Shown here one piece after another: positions 45,351 to 55,449 of a stretch of 64,000 nucleotides of DNA. A program made the position numbers and the translations under genes. The notes below the pieces were generated by a model. It was not told the DNA's origin. It saw nothing but the letters and a program-made list of their open reading frames with translations, and did no database searches. Each line of letters begins with the position of its first letter. Position 1 is the stretch's first letter. This DNA is from JARKPK01 sp964631235 (GTDB lineage Bacteria > Planctomycetota > Planctomycetia > Pirellulales > Thermoguttaceae), in assembly GCA_964631235.1 (NCBI GenBank), contig CAZVZX010000023.1, positions 15,808-79,807 on the forward strand, read 5' to 3'.

Positions 45351-46754
45351 ATGCCTAAGTATCGTCAGGTGTACGTGCCGTTGTCGGAAACGAATGTCTC
45401 GCTCAATTGCGAGGGTTTATCGCGCCGCAAGATGCTCGCGTGCGGAGCTTTGGGCATGGGCGGTCTTCTCCTCGGAAACCGGCTGTGCGCAGGCGGCGAA
45501 GCCGCAAAGAAATCGGCCGCGCCGTCGGCCAAGGCGAAGCCCGAGGCAAAGGCCAAGGCAGTTATTCAGATTTGGCTTTCGGGCGGCCCGCCTCACACCG
45601 ACACGTTCGACCCCAAGCCCGAGGCCGGGGCGGAGTACACCGGACCGTTGAAGGGGTTCCTTGAGACGAACGTTTCGGGCATCCGCATCGGCGAAAAGCT
45701 GCCGAAGTTGGCCAAGCTGGCCGACAAGTACTCGTTGATCCGAAGCATGACCCACGGCAACAACGGGCACGAAACGGCCGCCTATATGGTGCAAACAGGC
45801 CACATGCCCGGCGGCCGCCTCGTCTATCCGGCCGTGGGCGCCGTGGTCGCGGCGTTCAAGGGGTTTCAGGCCGACTCGAATAGCCTGATTCCGCCGTATA
45901 TCGTGCTGACTCAGCCGCAAGGCCGATTTTCCGAGGCCGGATTTATGGGCCTTCGCTATAAACCGTTTGCGACCGGCGGCGATCCGAATGCCGCACGTTT
46001 CGCCGTCGAGGGGATCATCGCGCCCGATCTGTCCGACGCCGAACAGGCCCATCGTCGCGACACATTGGGAAATACGGATCAGCTTGCCCAAGCAATGGAT
46101 AGCCATCCGGAAATCGCCGCCGCGAAGCAGGCGACAAAAGAAGCGTATGAATTGATCATCGGCGACGCCGGGAAGGTGTTCGACCTTTCTCAGGAGCCGG
46201 ACGAGGTGCGGCAAGCCTACGGGCGAAACACATTCGGTCAGGCCTGCTTGGCCGCGCGCCGGCTGGTCGAGGCGGGCGTCAAGTACATTACGATCAATCA
46301 ATTTGTTTGGGACACCCACAAAGAGCACTTTCAGGCCATGCAGCGGCTGTTGCCCAACCTCGATAACGGACTGGGCACACTGCTGACGGAGTTGTCGCAG
46401 CGGGGATTGCTCGATAGCACGCTCGTTTGGTGCTGCGGCGAATTCGGACGCACCCCGAAGGTGGACTGGGGCCCGACTTGGAACGGCGGCCGACACCACT
46501 TCGGCTCGGTGTTTTCGGTACTGGTTGCGGGAGGCGGATTCAAGGGCGGACAAGTCGTCGGCTCATCTGATTCAAAGGGCGAAAGCGTTCGCGACCGTCC
46601 GGTTTATCCCGGCGATTTGATCGGCAGCATCTACGAATTGTGCGGCATCGATCCCGACGCGAACCTGCCTCATCCGATGAACGAGGTGATCAAGGCCTAC
46701 CCGGCAGCCGAAGAAGGGCTGAAACTCGCCGGACGACTCACTGAAATCATGTAA
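45351..46754 (+). CDS. DUF1501 (sulfatase-like) Tat-exported protein
   Basis: A 467-residue DUF1501 protein, related in fold to alkaline phosphatase/sulfatase enzymes. The Tat-type signal SRRKMLACGALGMGGLLLG lies at about residues 25-43. The body begins VIQIWLSGGPPHTDTFDPKP, the family opening; further family blocks are SLIRSMTHGNNGHETAAYMVQTG and LVWCCGEFGRTPK followed by GRHHFGSVFSVLVAGGGFKGGQVVG. A GAGAGGAAG site precedes the ATG at 45351. It follows the GYF-PSD1 gene by 211 bases, the standard pairing in planctomycetes. The catalytic role is unproven. Confidence 0.92.
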   Translation: MPKYRQVYVPLSETNVSLNCEGLSRRKMLACGALGMGGLLLGNRLCAGGEAAKKSAAPSAKAKPEAKAKAVIQIWLSGGPPHTDTFDPKPEAGAEYTGPLKGFLETNVSGIRIGEKLPKLAKLADKYSLIRSMTHGNNGHETAAYMVQTGHMPGGRLVYPAVGAVVAAFKGFQADSNSLIPPYIVLTQPQGRFSEAGFMGLRYKPFATGGDPNAARFAVEGIIAPDLSDAEQAHRRDTLGNTDQLAQAMDSHPEIAAAKQATKEAYELIIGDAGKVFDLSQEPDEVRQAYGRNTFGQACLAARRLVEAGVKYITINQFVWDTHKEHFQAMQRLLPNLDNGLGTLLTELSQRGLLDSTLVWCCGEFGRTPKVDWGPTWNGGRHHFGSVFSVLVAGGGFKGGQVVGSSDSKGESVRDRPVYPGDLIGSIYELCGIDPDANLPHPMNEVIKAYPAAEEGLKLAGRLTEIM

Positions 46755-46817
46755 CGAAGAGCGCCGTCGAATAATTTCGAAAACCTTTCGGCTCGCGCAA
46801 GCGGGCGGCGACAAGGT

Positions 46818-46849
46818 CCGGTAAAACCGGCCGGCGCGTGTTGCGCGCC
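46818..46849 (+). terminator. Tandem hairpins after the DUF1501 gene
   Basis: CCGGT/ACCGG with loop AAA (46818-46830) is followed by GGCGCG/CGCGCC with loop TGTTG (46833-46849). There is no T tract, so termination is uncertain; it may only protect the transcript end. Confidence 0.35.
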
Positions 46850-47009
46850 GAACCGCCTCGCAACAGGGCACCGCTTTATCGAGGCAAAGGTGAAGCAGGG
46901 GGATGAAAGCGGTCTGCTGATTGACCTGTTTTATTGATCGTTTCGACTTCCGATGCGGACTCTTGGGCCGATCCATCGCTGTCGTAATAGCTTGAGGAGT
47001 TGGCAAACG

Positions 47010-49319
47010 ATGATAGCGATTCCGTCACGCGCGCTCGTTGCGGCCGCATTCTTTCTGGTCGCCGTTTGGGCGACGGTCGCTCATTCGGCCGATGCTCCTC
47101 CCAACGCGGCCTACGTTTTTCCGGCCGGAGGTTGCCGCGGCACAACGTTCGACGTGGTTGTCGGTGGTCAGCGAATGATGCCGCCGAAAGCACGCGACGG
47201 CCTCGACTACGAAATCGTCATCACCGGAAGCCGCATTACGGATTTCGCCGATGTGTTCATTTCCGGCAGCGGCGTCAAGGCCGAGGTGGTCAGTTGGTAC
47301 CGCCCGATGACGCAGGGCGAGTCGGTGCGCATCGGCATTCAAACGACCGCCAAAATCGAGGAAATCGAGAAAAAAGAAGGGCGAAAGATCACCCGCGAGG
47401 AGGCGTACAAGCTTTTGGGGATCACCGAAGAACACCTCGAAGAGCAGAAGAAGTACCAGAAACGGGCGAATGATCCGAAACGTCAGCCTAATCCGCAGCT
47501 TGAAGAAGAGCTGACGATTCGGGTAACCCTTGCACCCGATGCCGAGGTCGGTCCACGCGAGCTCCGTGTGTTGACGCCCGGCGGCATGTCGAATCCGCGG
47601 TGGTTTCACGTCGGCCAATGGCCCGAGTTGCGCGAGCAGGAACCGAACAACATTGAGCCGCATCCCGCCGTGAAGGTTCCGCTGCCGTCGGTGATCAACG
47701 GTCAGATCATGCCGGGCGATGTCGACCGATTCGCCTTCGAGGCTAAGAAGGGAACCAAATTGGTGGCCCATTGCGCCGCGCGCGAGGTCATTCCTTATAT
47801 CGCCGATGGGGTGCCGGGCTGGTTTCAGGCCGTTCTGCGTCTGTTCGACGATCGAGGGCGCGAGGTCGCCTTTGCCGACTCGCTCGGTTTTCGCCACGAT
47901 CCGGTGTTGTACTTCGAGATCCCCAAAGATGGGAAATACGTTCTCGAAGTCCGCGATTCGATTTTTCGCGGCCGCGAAGATTTCATCTACCGGATTTCCA
48001 TCGGCGAAATACCCTACATTACGGGCATTTTCCCGCTAGGTGGCCGCTCGGGCAAACCCGCCACAATCGAGTTGCTCGGCTGGAACCTGCCGATGGACAC
48101 GCTGCGCATCGAACCGTCGTTCGATCGCGGCCGAATTATTCATCCGATCGTCGTCGAGAAGAACAATATTTTCACCAATCGCGTCGGCTTCATTATGGAC
48201 AACCTGCCGGAAGTTCTGGCGACGGAGCCGAACGATGCGATTGATACGGCCCAGAGCGTCAACACCCCGATCGTAATCAACGGACGAATCGACCGACCGG
48301 GCGACATCGATTATTTCCGTATCGACGGCTCGGGGGCGATCGTCGCGGAGGTCTTTGCGCGGCGACTTTACTCGCCGCTCGATTCGGTTGTCCGTTTGCA
48401 CGATGCTCGGGGAAAAGTCGTGGACCAGAACGACGACTACGAAGACCGAGCCTGGCCTCTGATCACCCATCATGCCGATTCGCGGATGATCACCGTTGCC
48501 CAGGGAGCCCGTTACATCTCGATCACCGATGCTCAAGGGCAAGGCGGCACGGATTATTCATACCGTCTTTACATCCGCCCGCCGCGGCCCGATTTCGATC
48601 TGCGCGTCACGCCATCGAGCGTGAGCGCTCGGGCCGGCACGTGTGTGCCCATTTCCGTTCACGCCATCCGCAAAGACGGCTTCGACGATGACATTCTGCT
48701 CGAACTGGAGAACCCGCCTCCCGGCTTCAGCCTGAGCGGCGCATGGATTCCCTCGGGACAGAACTCATCGCGGATGACGCTGACGGTTCCTCAGGAAGCA
48801 TCATCGAAGCCGTTCCTGTTGCAACTCAACGGCGTCTCCGGACCGCGCAGCAGGCATCGTGTGGCCCGTCCCGCATTTCCCGCCGATGAGATGATGCAGG
48901 CGTTTATCTGGTACCATTTGGTGCCGACGCAGAATTGGACGATTTTCGTCAACGGCAAGCCGCCGGGCAAACCGCCCTGTTCGTTTATGGATCGCACGGT
49001 GCAGATTCCCGCCGGCGGAACCGGCATGCTTCGCGTGATGGCGGATAATGCCGAGACGGCGGCCGCGCTCCGCTTCGAGTTGAGCCAAGCGCCCAGCGGT
49101 ATTACGCTTGAAGATCCCGTTGTCACACCGCCCGGCGTCGTAGTCCCCATCAAGTGCGACGGGAAGACAGTCAAGCCGGGATTGAAAGGCAATTTGATCT
49201 TCGTCGTCTTCCGGGAAGGGACTTCGCCGCCGAAGGAGCCAGGCGCCAAACCGACGACTTGGCGCCACGAGATCGGCATGTTTCCGGCGGTTCCCTTCGA
49301 GGTTGTCTCCCGCCGCTGA
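47010..49319 (+). CDS. Secreted PPC-domain protein
   Basis: A 769-residue exported protein. It has a signal peptide (about 1-26, MIAIPSRALVAAAFFLVAVWATVAHSA) and an N-terminal planctomycete-type beta domain (PPNAAYVFPAGGCRGTTFDVVVGGQ). Two PPC-like pre-peptidase C-terminal repeats follow: LREQEPNNIEPHPAVKVPLP...GDVDRFAFEAKKG, then EPNDAIDTAQSVNTPIVINGRIDRPGDIDYFRI. A charged linker (about 110-165) contains Lys/Glu-rich helix. Multiple Ig-like strands end the protein. There is no catalytic triad. A GAGGAG site and the start MIAIPS fix the N-terminus. It follows the DUF1501 gene and probably acts at the cell surface. Confidence 0.82.
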   Translation: MIAIPSRALVAAAFFLVAVWATVAHSADAPPNAAYVFPAGGCRGTTFDVVVGGQRMMPPKARDGLDYEIVITGSRITDFADVFISGSGVKAEVVSWYRPMTQGESVRIGIQTTAKIEEIEKKEGRKITREEAYKLLGITEEHLEEQKKYQKRANDPKRQPNPQLEEELTIRVTLAPDAEVGPRELRVLTPGGMSNPRWFHVGQWPELREQEPNNIEPHPAVKVPLPSVINGQIMPGDVDRFAFEAKKGTKLVAHCAAREVIPYIADGVPGWFQAVLRLFDDRGREVAFADSLGFRHDPVLYFEIPKDGKYVLEVRDSIFRGREDFIYRISIGEIPYITGIFPLGGRSGKPATIELLGWNLPMDTLRIEPSFDRGRIIHPIVVEKNNIFTNRVGFIMDNLPEVLATEPNDAIDTAQSVNTPIVINGRIDRPGDIDYFRIDGSGAIVAEVFARRLYSPLDSVVRLHDARGKVVDQNDDYEDRAWPLITHHADSRMITVAQGARYISITDAQGQGGTDYSYRLYIRPPRPDFDLRVTPSSVSARAGTCVPISVHAIRKDGFDDDILLELENPPPGFSLSGAWIPSGQNSSRMTLTVPQEASSKPFLLQLNGVSGPRSRHRVARPAFPADEMMQAFIWYHLVPTQNWTIFVNGKPPGKPPCSFMDRTVQIPAGGTGMLRVMADNAETAAALRFELSQAPSGITLEDPVVTPPGVVVPIKCDGKTVKPGLKGNLIFVVFREGTSPPKEPGAKPTTWRHEIGMFPAVPFEVVSRR

Positions 49320-49650
49320 TCACGGCGTTTTGACGACCGTTGCCCTCGCAACCGCGGCGGCAGTTTATTCGGGCGGAACAGCGTGCCGCTGATGGCGCGG
49401 ACAGTGCCTGGGGCGAGAATCTGCGGGTTCAGTGCGCGGCCTCCAGGTCAGGCAGCCTTGGAGTGACTTGATCGCTACGACATTCCGAAAAGATCCCACG
49501 CAATTGCGCAGTCAGCCGCTGGCGCAGCAAGTCAGCCACGTGCGTGTCGTCCGCGTTTGAACCGCTTTTCGTTTTTCGCGGCCATATTCAGATAGTGCGC
49601 CGCGGAGTCCTTGCTGGCTGCCAAGCTTCGCGGTTACAGAGCACGCGTCG
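49320..49650. other. Spacer with repeat copy 8
   Basis: These 331 bases hold no gene; the only recognised element is a dispersed repeat copy (49490-49583). Confidence 0.5.
49490..49583 (+). repeat. Dispersed intergenic repeat, copy 8
   Basis: Contains GATCCCACGCAATTGCG, GCCGCTGGCGCAGCAAG, then GTCGTCCGCGTTTGAACC and GCTTTTCGTTTTTCGCGG. CCGC can pair with GCGG but the outer pairs are lost. Confidence 0.65.
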
Positions 49651-51750
49651 ATGAAATACTTTTCGTCTTTCTTTGTTGTTCTCTTATTCGGCACGCCGGC
49701 CTCATTGATGGTGCCGGTTGCCTGCGCCGCCGGCGACTCGACAACATCGAGTCTTCGGCCGCCCAGGTTGCAACATCCTACCGACGGTGCTCTCACGGCA
49801 TCGCCATTTCCTCGCTTTCGTTGGGAGCGGTTGCCGGGCACACTCGATCACTCAGCGCCGTTGGCCTACGATATCGAAATCGCCCGCGACGCCGACTTTC
49901 GCGATGTCGTCGACCGCGACCGGGTGAATCTGGCTCGCTACATTGCCGATCGCCCCTTTGACGCCGGCGCTTATCATTGGCGCGTGCGGACAGTGTTGCC
50001 TGATGGAACAACCAGCCAGTGGAGTCAGGCATCTTCCTTGACCATCGCTCCCTGTGACGAAACGGTCGGCGTTGATCTGGATGGTTCGGGCGAGGCGCTG
50101 CCGGCGCTGCGGCAGGCGTTCGCGCGCGCCGCCGACTTGAGCCGCAAAGGAAAAACGGTGCGCATCGTCGTTCCCAGGGGCGACTACACGCTGACCCCCG
50201 AGCAATCGGACCAGACGGGCGCCACTTCACGAGAATGCGTTAGCCTGCAAGATGTCGCCGGGATTGTCGTAGATTTCTGCGGCTCGTCGTTCTCGATCAA
50301 ACGATGGGGATTTGCGTTCGCCAGTGTCGACCGCTGTCGAGATATCGCGCTGCTCAACGCGACGGTGGACTGGGACGGGGAACTGGCCTTTACGCAAGGC
50401 GTCGTCACTGCCGCCGATGCGGCGACAGGAAAAATCACCGTTCGACTCGAACCCGGCTTTCCGGAGTTCGATGCGCCGCACTTTCTCAAAAGCGACGGCT
50501 TCGGCATCTTGCTGCACCCCGAAATCCTAGGGCGCATGAAAGCCGGGCTGCCGGGCCACTTCGAATTCCAGCCCCATGCCGAGGTCAAACTCAGCGACCG
50601 GCTTTGGGAACTTCCGTTACTGCGCAGTGCGCACGTTCGTTACTTCAATGTGGGCGATCGCTTCATCAAATTCGCTCGCGACCACGGCGGCGCCAGCGTT
50701 TGCCACAGTCACAATTCGGAGCGGCTGACCTACTACAAACTAGTCAGCTTCTCCACGCCGGGCGGCTTGCATTACGCATCGTTCTACGACAACGAACTGG
50801 CCGTCCTGCACTGCCGAGAACAGATCAAAGCGGGCCGTTGGTTCGGAGGCAACGCCGACGGTGTTCACGCCAAAGGCCATCGCATCGGTCCCTGGATCGA
50901 GGGATTGGTGGTCGAAGGCATCGGCGACGACGGCATTGCCTTGTACACCCGGCCGGCAAAGATCCATGCCGCCCATGTGAACGGCAACCCGCGAGTCTTC
51001 CTCTTTCATCGCGATTCGTTCAATCTCGATGCGGGAGATCGCGTTGTCTTCTTCAATCCGCGCAAAGGCGTCTATTTCGCCGAAGCCGTGGTGACGCAGT
51101 CGAGTATCGAGGGCGGATACCATCGCGTTGTGTTCGACCGCGATCTGCCGTTGCCGGAAAAAACCGGACCGGACCCACTGATGACCGACCAAGTGTGGAA
51201 TCGGAGCAAGAGCTGCGGCGATTTCATGATTCGCCATTGCCGGCTGACCAATGTTCGGCGATTCGGGGCGGTTTTTCGCGCGCTGGGCGGAGTGGTCGAA
51301 AACAACCACATCGAGGCCACCAGCTCCAGCGGCATCGTGTCGATGAACGAACCGCCTTGGCCCAACGGCCCGATGGCGTCGGATATTTTGATCAGAAACA
51401 ATACTCTGAAGAACAATTGTTTCGACACAAGCCGGCTCGGCGCCGTGGCCCTCGTAACCCGCAAGTTCCGTTACGAGCCCGCTGAGGGACACGGACCGTA
51501 TCACGTCCTCATCCAGGGCAACACGATCATCGATTGGCAGGTCCATGCCGTTCAACTCGCGGGTGCTGAGCATGTGATCATCGCCGATAATACGATCCGT
51601 TCGGAACGCGAACCTTTCGTCCATGAAAAGAACATCGTCTTCCGCATTGGCAACGCGCGAAACGTCGCGCTGCGAAATAACATCGTCTGCGATCAGCGGC
51701 CCGGCTATGAAATGCGTTTGATCGAAAAGACGGAAGAACTGAGCGAGTGA
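49651..51750 (+). CDS. Secreted right-handed beta-helix protein
   Basis: A 699-residue protein with a signal peptide (about 1-26), an FN3-like N-terminal domain (about 35-130, DGALTASPFPRFRWERLPG and YDIEIARDADFRDVV, which resemble domains that sit before polysaccharide lyases), and a long parallel beta-helix (from about 200 to the end). The helix is visible as repeated short strands with N and G turns, such as VENNHIEATSSSGIV, ILIRNNTLKNNCF, VLIQGNTIIDW, HVIIADNTIRSE and VALRNNIVCD. Beta-helix folds of this kind act as glycoside hydrolases or lyases, including GH110-like and pectin-active enzymes, but the active site cannot be assigned by eye. It is followed within 145 bases by the beta-propeller gene. 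Confidence 0.8.
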   Translation: MKYFSSFFVVLLFGTPASLMVPVACAAGDSTTSSLRPPRLQHPTDGALTASPFPRFRWERLPGTLDHSAPLAYDIEIARDADFRDVVDRDRVNLARYIADRPFDAGAYHWRVRTVLPDGTTSQWSQASSLTIAPCDETVGVDLDGSGEALPALRQAFARAADLSRKGKTVRIVVPRGDYTLTPEQSDQTGATSRECVSLQDVAGIVVDFCGSSFSIKRWGFAFASVDRCRDIALLNATVDWDGELAFTQGVVTAADAATGKITVRLEPGFPEFDAPHFLKSDGFGILLHPEILGRMKAGLPGHFEFQPHAEVKLSDRLWELPLLRSAHVRYFNVGDRFIKFARDHGGASVCHSHNSERLTYYKLVSFSTPGGLHYASFYDNELAVLHCREQIKAGRWFGGNADGVHAKGHRIGPWIEGLVVEGIGDDGIALYTRPAKIHAAHVNGNPRVFLFHRDSFNLDAGDRVVFFNPRKGVYFAEAVVTQSSIEGGYHRVVFDRDLPLPEKTGPDPLMTDQVWNRSKSCGDFMIRHCRLTNVRRFGAVFRALGGVVENNHIEATSSSGIVSMNEPPWPNGPMASDILIRNNTLKNNCFDTSRLGAVALVTRKFRYEPAEGHGPYHVLIQGNTIIDWQVHAVQLAGAEHVIIADNTIRSEREPFVHEKNIVFRIGNARNVALRNNIVCDQRPGYEMRLIEKTEELSE

Positions 51751-51766
51751 ATTGGCGTGCAACGAC

Positions 51767-51787
51767 CGGCGGCAGACCGTGCCGCCG
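51767..51787. other. Perfect GC-rich hairpin after the beta-helix gene
   Basis: CGGCGGCA (51767-51774) pairs perfectly with TGCCGCCG (51780-51787), loop GACCG. No T tract follows on either strand. It lies 17 bases after the stop. Confidence 0.4.
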
Positions 51788-51894
51788 AAGGGGGCTTGTG
51801 GCGGCCAACAACGAGCCGCGAGCTCCTCAGGGAAACCGGCCTGCTCGACTATCGTGTTCGATACTGTGCCACATCCATTACAACGAGACAAAAT

Positions 51895-54078
51895 ATGCCA
51901 CGAACGACTTTGGTGATTATCGCTGGGGCAATTTTGCAACGCAGGTCAAGATTGCGGGGGCTGCGGGCGGTGTCGTCGGGCGGCCGACGACGTGCCCCGG
52001 CCGTTCCCGTCTTATTGTTGGCGAAGTTCTTTCTGGCGGCAGGCCTGTGCTGGGCGATTGCGGTTTCGTCGCGTGTGTCTGCAGATGATCTGGGCGGCAC
52101 TTGGCCGGGCGAGTTGTCGAACTATTCGGTTTCATGGATCGGTAATTCGTTTTCCGGCGGCGATGCGGGCTGGGTGCCTCAGGATGTTCAAGACATTTTT
52201 GTCGCCGCCGACGGCACGGTCTTCACCACGGTCGGCTGGGAAGAGCATCGCGGGAACATTGCGGTCATCAACGACGGCCGCATCGTTCAGCAAACGGCCC
52301 ATTGGAAAAGCGGCGGGATCGATCGATTGGTGGGAGAAACGATCACGGCGAACGATAAGTATGTCTTCTTTGCGACGGGGACGCCCGACGGGCACGACGG
52401 CAAGGTATTGGGCACAACACTCGCTCGGCGCGACCGGGCGAATATCGCTCAACGCAAAGGCGAGCTTCGCGCTCCGCTCGGTGTGTTGATTCGCGGGCTG
52501 GCCGCCCGTGGCGATCGAGTGTTCGCAGCGTGCGACGATAACCGGGTTCGGGTGTTCGACGACATGCTTCGGCCGTTGGGACAGTGGGAAGCGTCTTCTC
52601 CCGGCGAAATGGCGGCCGACGCTCGCGGTCGATTGTGGGTGATCGACACGGCGCAGTCTGCCGTCCGTTGCTACGAAAGCGACGGCAGGCCGTTGCCCAT
52701 GCGCGTGGAATTGCCTGCCGGGGCGATTCCGACCGACGTTGCGGTGACGCACGACGATCGTCTGCTTGTGGCCGACGCGGGCCGACGACGGCAGGTTTAT
52801 CTGTTTCGGCAACTCGATAGCAAGCCGACGCTCGAACGAGCGATCGGCGTCGAGGGCGGGGTGTTCGCCGGGCCAACGCCGGGCCGATTCGGCGACGACC
52901 GCTTCGTCTCCCCGATTGGCGTTGGGGCCGACGCCGCGGGCAATATCTACGTTGCGTGCGGGCCCTACGCGAAAACACATGGCGGTACAACGATCATCCG
53001 GTGCTTTTCGCCGCGTGGGCAATTGAAATGGCGGGTTCTGAGCACGCAATGGTTGGATACCGTGGACTTCGATCGCGGTTCCGCGGGACAGACCCTTTTC
53101 GGTTGCCGCCATCGCTATTCGCTCGACTTGGGGCGTCCGCCCGGAGAGCAATGGGCGGTCGAGGCGCTGACGGTCGATCCCGACCGTTATCCCAATGATC
53201 CGCGGCTGACATCGGCGGCCATCGGCGGCGTTTGGCACCGAAGGCTCGCCGAGCGATCGTATTTGTTCGTATCCGACATGAACGGCGGAAACCTCTATGT
53301 GTTTCGGTTCGATCCCCGACGCGAAGGCGAGTCGGCCGTCTTCTGCGCGCAATTCAGCACAAAAGATATTTGGATCGATGCGAACGAGAATGGCGTGAAG
53401 GATGCAGGCGAGTCGGAAACGGCCGCCACGGGCGAGTGTCGTGGGTGGCACGTCGAGCCCGATGGAACGGTGTGGCAAGCGACGCTGCGAGGCGGCCTGT
53501 ACGAGCATCCCTTATTGCAGCGATTGCCGCGAGGTACAACAGTCTATCGACTCGCAACGCGGGTTGCTCACCCAATGCCCGGGCCGCTTACCGAGATCCG
53601 TCGCGTGCAGCACCTGCGCGATGAAAACCTAGTTTACTTAGCCGGTTCAACCGCTGAGGCCAAGGCTCAGCATTGGAAACCGATGGGCCCGAACTTGCTG
53701 TGTTACGATCGTCGAACGAACCCCTGGCAACTGCGTTGGCAAATCACGTTGCCGCACGAAACCGGCAAAGGCGGGCACGAATCGTTCGAACCGTTCGATT
53801 TCGCGGTCGAAGGCGACTACATCTTCGTCGTCTATGCCGGCCGTTTGCCGTCGCGCGGGCTACCGACTGGTTCGGTCATGGTGTTCGATAAACGAAGCCG
53901 CGCCTATTTGGGGCACATGCAACCGAGCGGAACGCGCACCGGCGCCGTGCCGATGGATGCGCTGCAAGATATCGTCCACAGCATCAATGTTTATCGGCGT
54001 CCCGACGGCGAGTACCTAGTGCTCATCGAAGACGATGGCTACACGAAGAATATGCTCTATCGCTGGCGGCCCCGCTGA
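51895..54078 (+). CDS. NHL/SMP-30-like beta-propeller protein
   Basis: A 727-residue protein, probably exported: its basic N-terminus leads to a hydrophobic segment (about residues 35-55, VPVLLLAKFFLAAGLCWAIAVSS). The remainder shows repeated propeller-like strands, for example VQDIFVAADGTVFTTVGW, EMAADARGRLWVIDTAQ, PTDVAVTHDDRLLVADAG, GVGADAAGNIYVACG and ECRGWHVEPDGTVWQATLRGGLY, giving roughly six or more blades. The start at 51895 (MPRTTLVII) is favoured over 51757, since the upstream part has no family-like sequence. The substrate or partner is unknown. It lies 145 bases after the beta-helix gene in the same direction. Confidence 0.72.
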   Translation: MPRTTLVIIAGAILQRRSRLRGLRAVSSGGRRRAPAVPVLLLAKFFLAAGLCWAIAVSSRVSADDLGGTWPGELSNYSVSWIGNSFSGGDAGWVPQDVQDIFVAADGTVFTTVGWEEHRGNIAVINDGRIVQQTAHWKSGGIDRLVGETITANDKYVFFATGTPDGHDGKVLGTTLARRDRANIAQRKGELRAPLGVLIRGLAARGDRVFAACDDNRVRVFDDMLRPLGQWEASSPGEMAADARGRLWVIDTAQSAVRCYESDGRPLPMRVELPAGAIPTDVAVTHDDRLLVADAGRRRQVYLFRQLDSKPTLERAIGVEGGVFAGPTPGRFGDDRFVSPIGVGADAAGNIYVACGPYAKTHGGTTIIRCFSPRGQLKWRVLSTQWLDTVDFDRGSAGQTLFGCRHRYSLDLGRPPGEQWAVEALTVDPDRYPNDPRLTSAAIGGVWHRRLAERSYLFVSDMNGGNLYVFRFDPRREGESAVFCAQFSTKDIWIDANENGVKDAGESETAATGECRGWHVEPDGTVWQATLRGGLYEHPLLQRLPRGTTVYRLATRVAHPMPGPLTEIRRVQHLRDENLVYLAGSTAEAKAQHWKPMGPNLLCYDRRTNPWQLRWQITLPHETGKGGHESFEPFDFAVEGDYIFVVYAGRLPSRGLPTGSVMVFDKRSRAYLGHMQPSGTRTGAVPMDALQDIVHSINVYRRPDGEYLVLIEDDGYTKNMLYRWRPR

Positions 54079-54195
54079 AAAGCGACAGATACGGGGTTGC
54101 CGACAGACACCTGCCGCCTCGTTCTGTTGCGGATTGGGCCGTTCCGTGCTGTCGCAGATATTGCGATTTTTGCGATCGGCTGCCCCGCGATTCGA

Positions 54196-55449
54196 TCATC
54201 CGTGCTTGGGCCCTGAATGTTTGGTCGGTCCGACGTCGGATGCAACGCGTTCCGTTGTCGTGTCGTCGGTTGCCCCGTGTGCGGCCGGTCCGCCTGATTC
54301 ACCGTTGTTTGGGCTGACCACCACCATATTGTCGCGGTGAACGACCTCTTGATATGGGCACGACCCCAGGACACCCGCGATATCGCAACTCTTCAGGCCT
54401 TTGATTCGGCGGATTTCGGCGTCGTTGTAGTTGCTCAACCCGCGGGCGAACTCCTCGCCGGCCAGATCGACCAGAGCGACCACGTCGCCTTTTTCGAAAT
54501 GGCCCTGAACGTCGCGAATTCCCGCTGCAAGCACGCTGCGCCCTCGCCGCTCGACGGCCTGCCGGGCGCCGGCGTCGAGAACCAGGCGGCCCCGAGGATG
54601 CACGCTGAAAGCGAGCCAGCGCTTGCGGGCGCCCCAAAACTCGCCCTGGGCGAGGAAAAGCGTGCCCACCACTTCGCCGGCAACGATTCGCGATAGAACG
54701 TCCTTGGCCCGCCCCTTGGCGATAATCACATTTTCGCCGGCGGTGGTGCAAATATGCGCGGCCTTGAGTTTGCTGGCCAGTCCTCCCTTGCTGAGGCCGC
54801 TTGCCTTGTCGCGCACCAGATCGAAAATACTCTGATCCAACCGGGTGACCGTTTCGATCACGCGGCTGGTCGGCAGCGACGGGTCGCCGTCGTACAGCCC
54901 GTCCACATCGCTCAACAGAACAAGCAACGGTGCCTGAATCAGATTGGTCACCAATGCGGCTAGCCGGTCGTTGTCGCCGAAGGTTGTTTGCAGCTCGTCC
55001 ACGGCGACCGTATCGTTTTCGTTGATAATCGGCACCGCGCCCAACTCGAGCAGCGCAAGCAGAGTATTGCGAGCGTTCAAATAACGCACGCGGTGGTCCA
55101 GGTCTTCGGCGGTGAGCAGAACTTGTGCGGCATGATAGCCGTAGTCGGCCAGGCAGCGCTCGTAGGCTTCGACCAATAGACCTTGGCCGATGGCGGCCAC
55201 CGCCTGCAGGTGGGCAAGGTCGCGAGGCCGCTGTTTCAACCCCAAGCGGCCCATTCCCGAAGCGACTGCGCCCGAGCTGACGAACACGACCTTCCGCCCG
55301 GTCGATCGGACGCTGTGAATCTGCCGGGCTAGGTTGGCTATTTGGTCTTCGTCCAAACGGCCGTCCGGGTGGGTCAGCGCGCGGCTTCCCACTTTGACGA
55401 CAATCGTTGATGCTGAGGCCGCGATCTCTTGGCGAATCAAATCAGTCAT
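54196..55449 (-). CDS. proB: Glutamate 5-kinase
   Basis: ProB phosphorylates glutamate to gamma-glutamyl phosphate, the first step in proline synthesis. The 417-residue protein has the amino-acid-kinase domain (about 1-260) with VVKVGSRALTHPDGRLD, FVSSGAVASGMGRLGL, VPIINENDTVAVDEL and FGDNDRLAALVTNLIQA. A PUA domain follows (about 283-370, FSVHPRGRLVLDAGARQAV...HFEKGDVVALVDLAGEEFARGLSNY). The last 45 residues are an extended, Gly/Ser/Thr-rich tail beyond the usual length. No proA is adjacent. It converges with the beta-propeller gene. Confidence 0.95.
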   Translation of the reverse strand: MTDLIRQEIAASASTIVVKVGSRALTHPDGRLDEDQIANLARQIHSVRSTGRKVVFVSSGAVASGMGRLGLKQRPRDLAHLQAVAAIGQGLLVEAYERCLADYGYHAAQVLLTAEDLDHRVRYLNARNTLLALLELGAVPIINENDTVAVDELQTTFGDNDRLAALVTNLIQAPLLVLLSDVDGLYDGDPSLPTSRVIETVTRLDQSIFDLVRDKASGLSKGGLASKLKAAHICTTAGENVIIAKGRAKDVLSRIVAGEVVGTLFLAQGEFWGARKRWLAFSVHPRGRLVLDAGARQAVERRGRSVLAAGIRDVQGHFEKGDVVALVDLAGEEFARGLSNYNDAEIRRIKGLKSCDIAGVLGSCPYQEVVHRDNMVVVSPNNGESGGPAAHGATDDTTTERVASDVGPTKHSGPKHG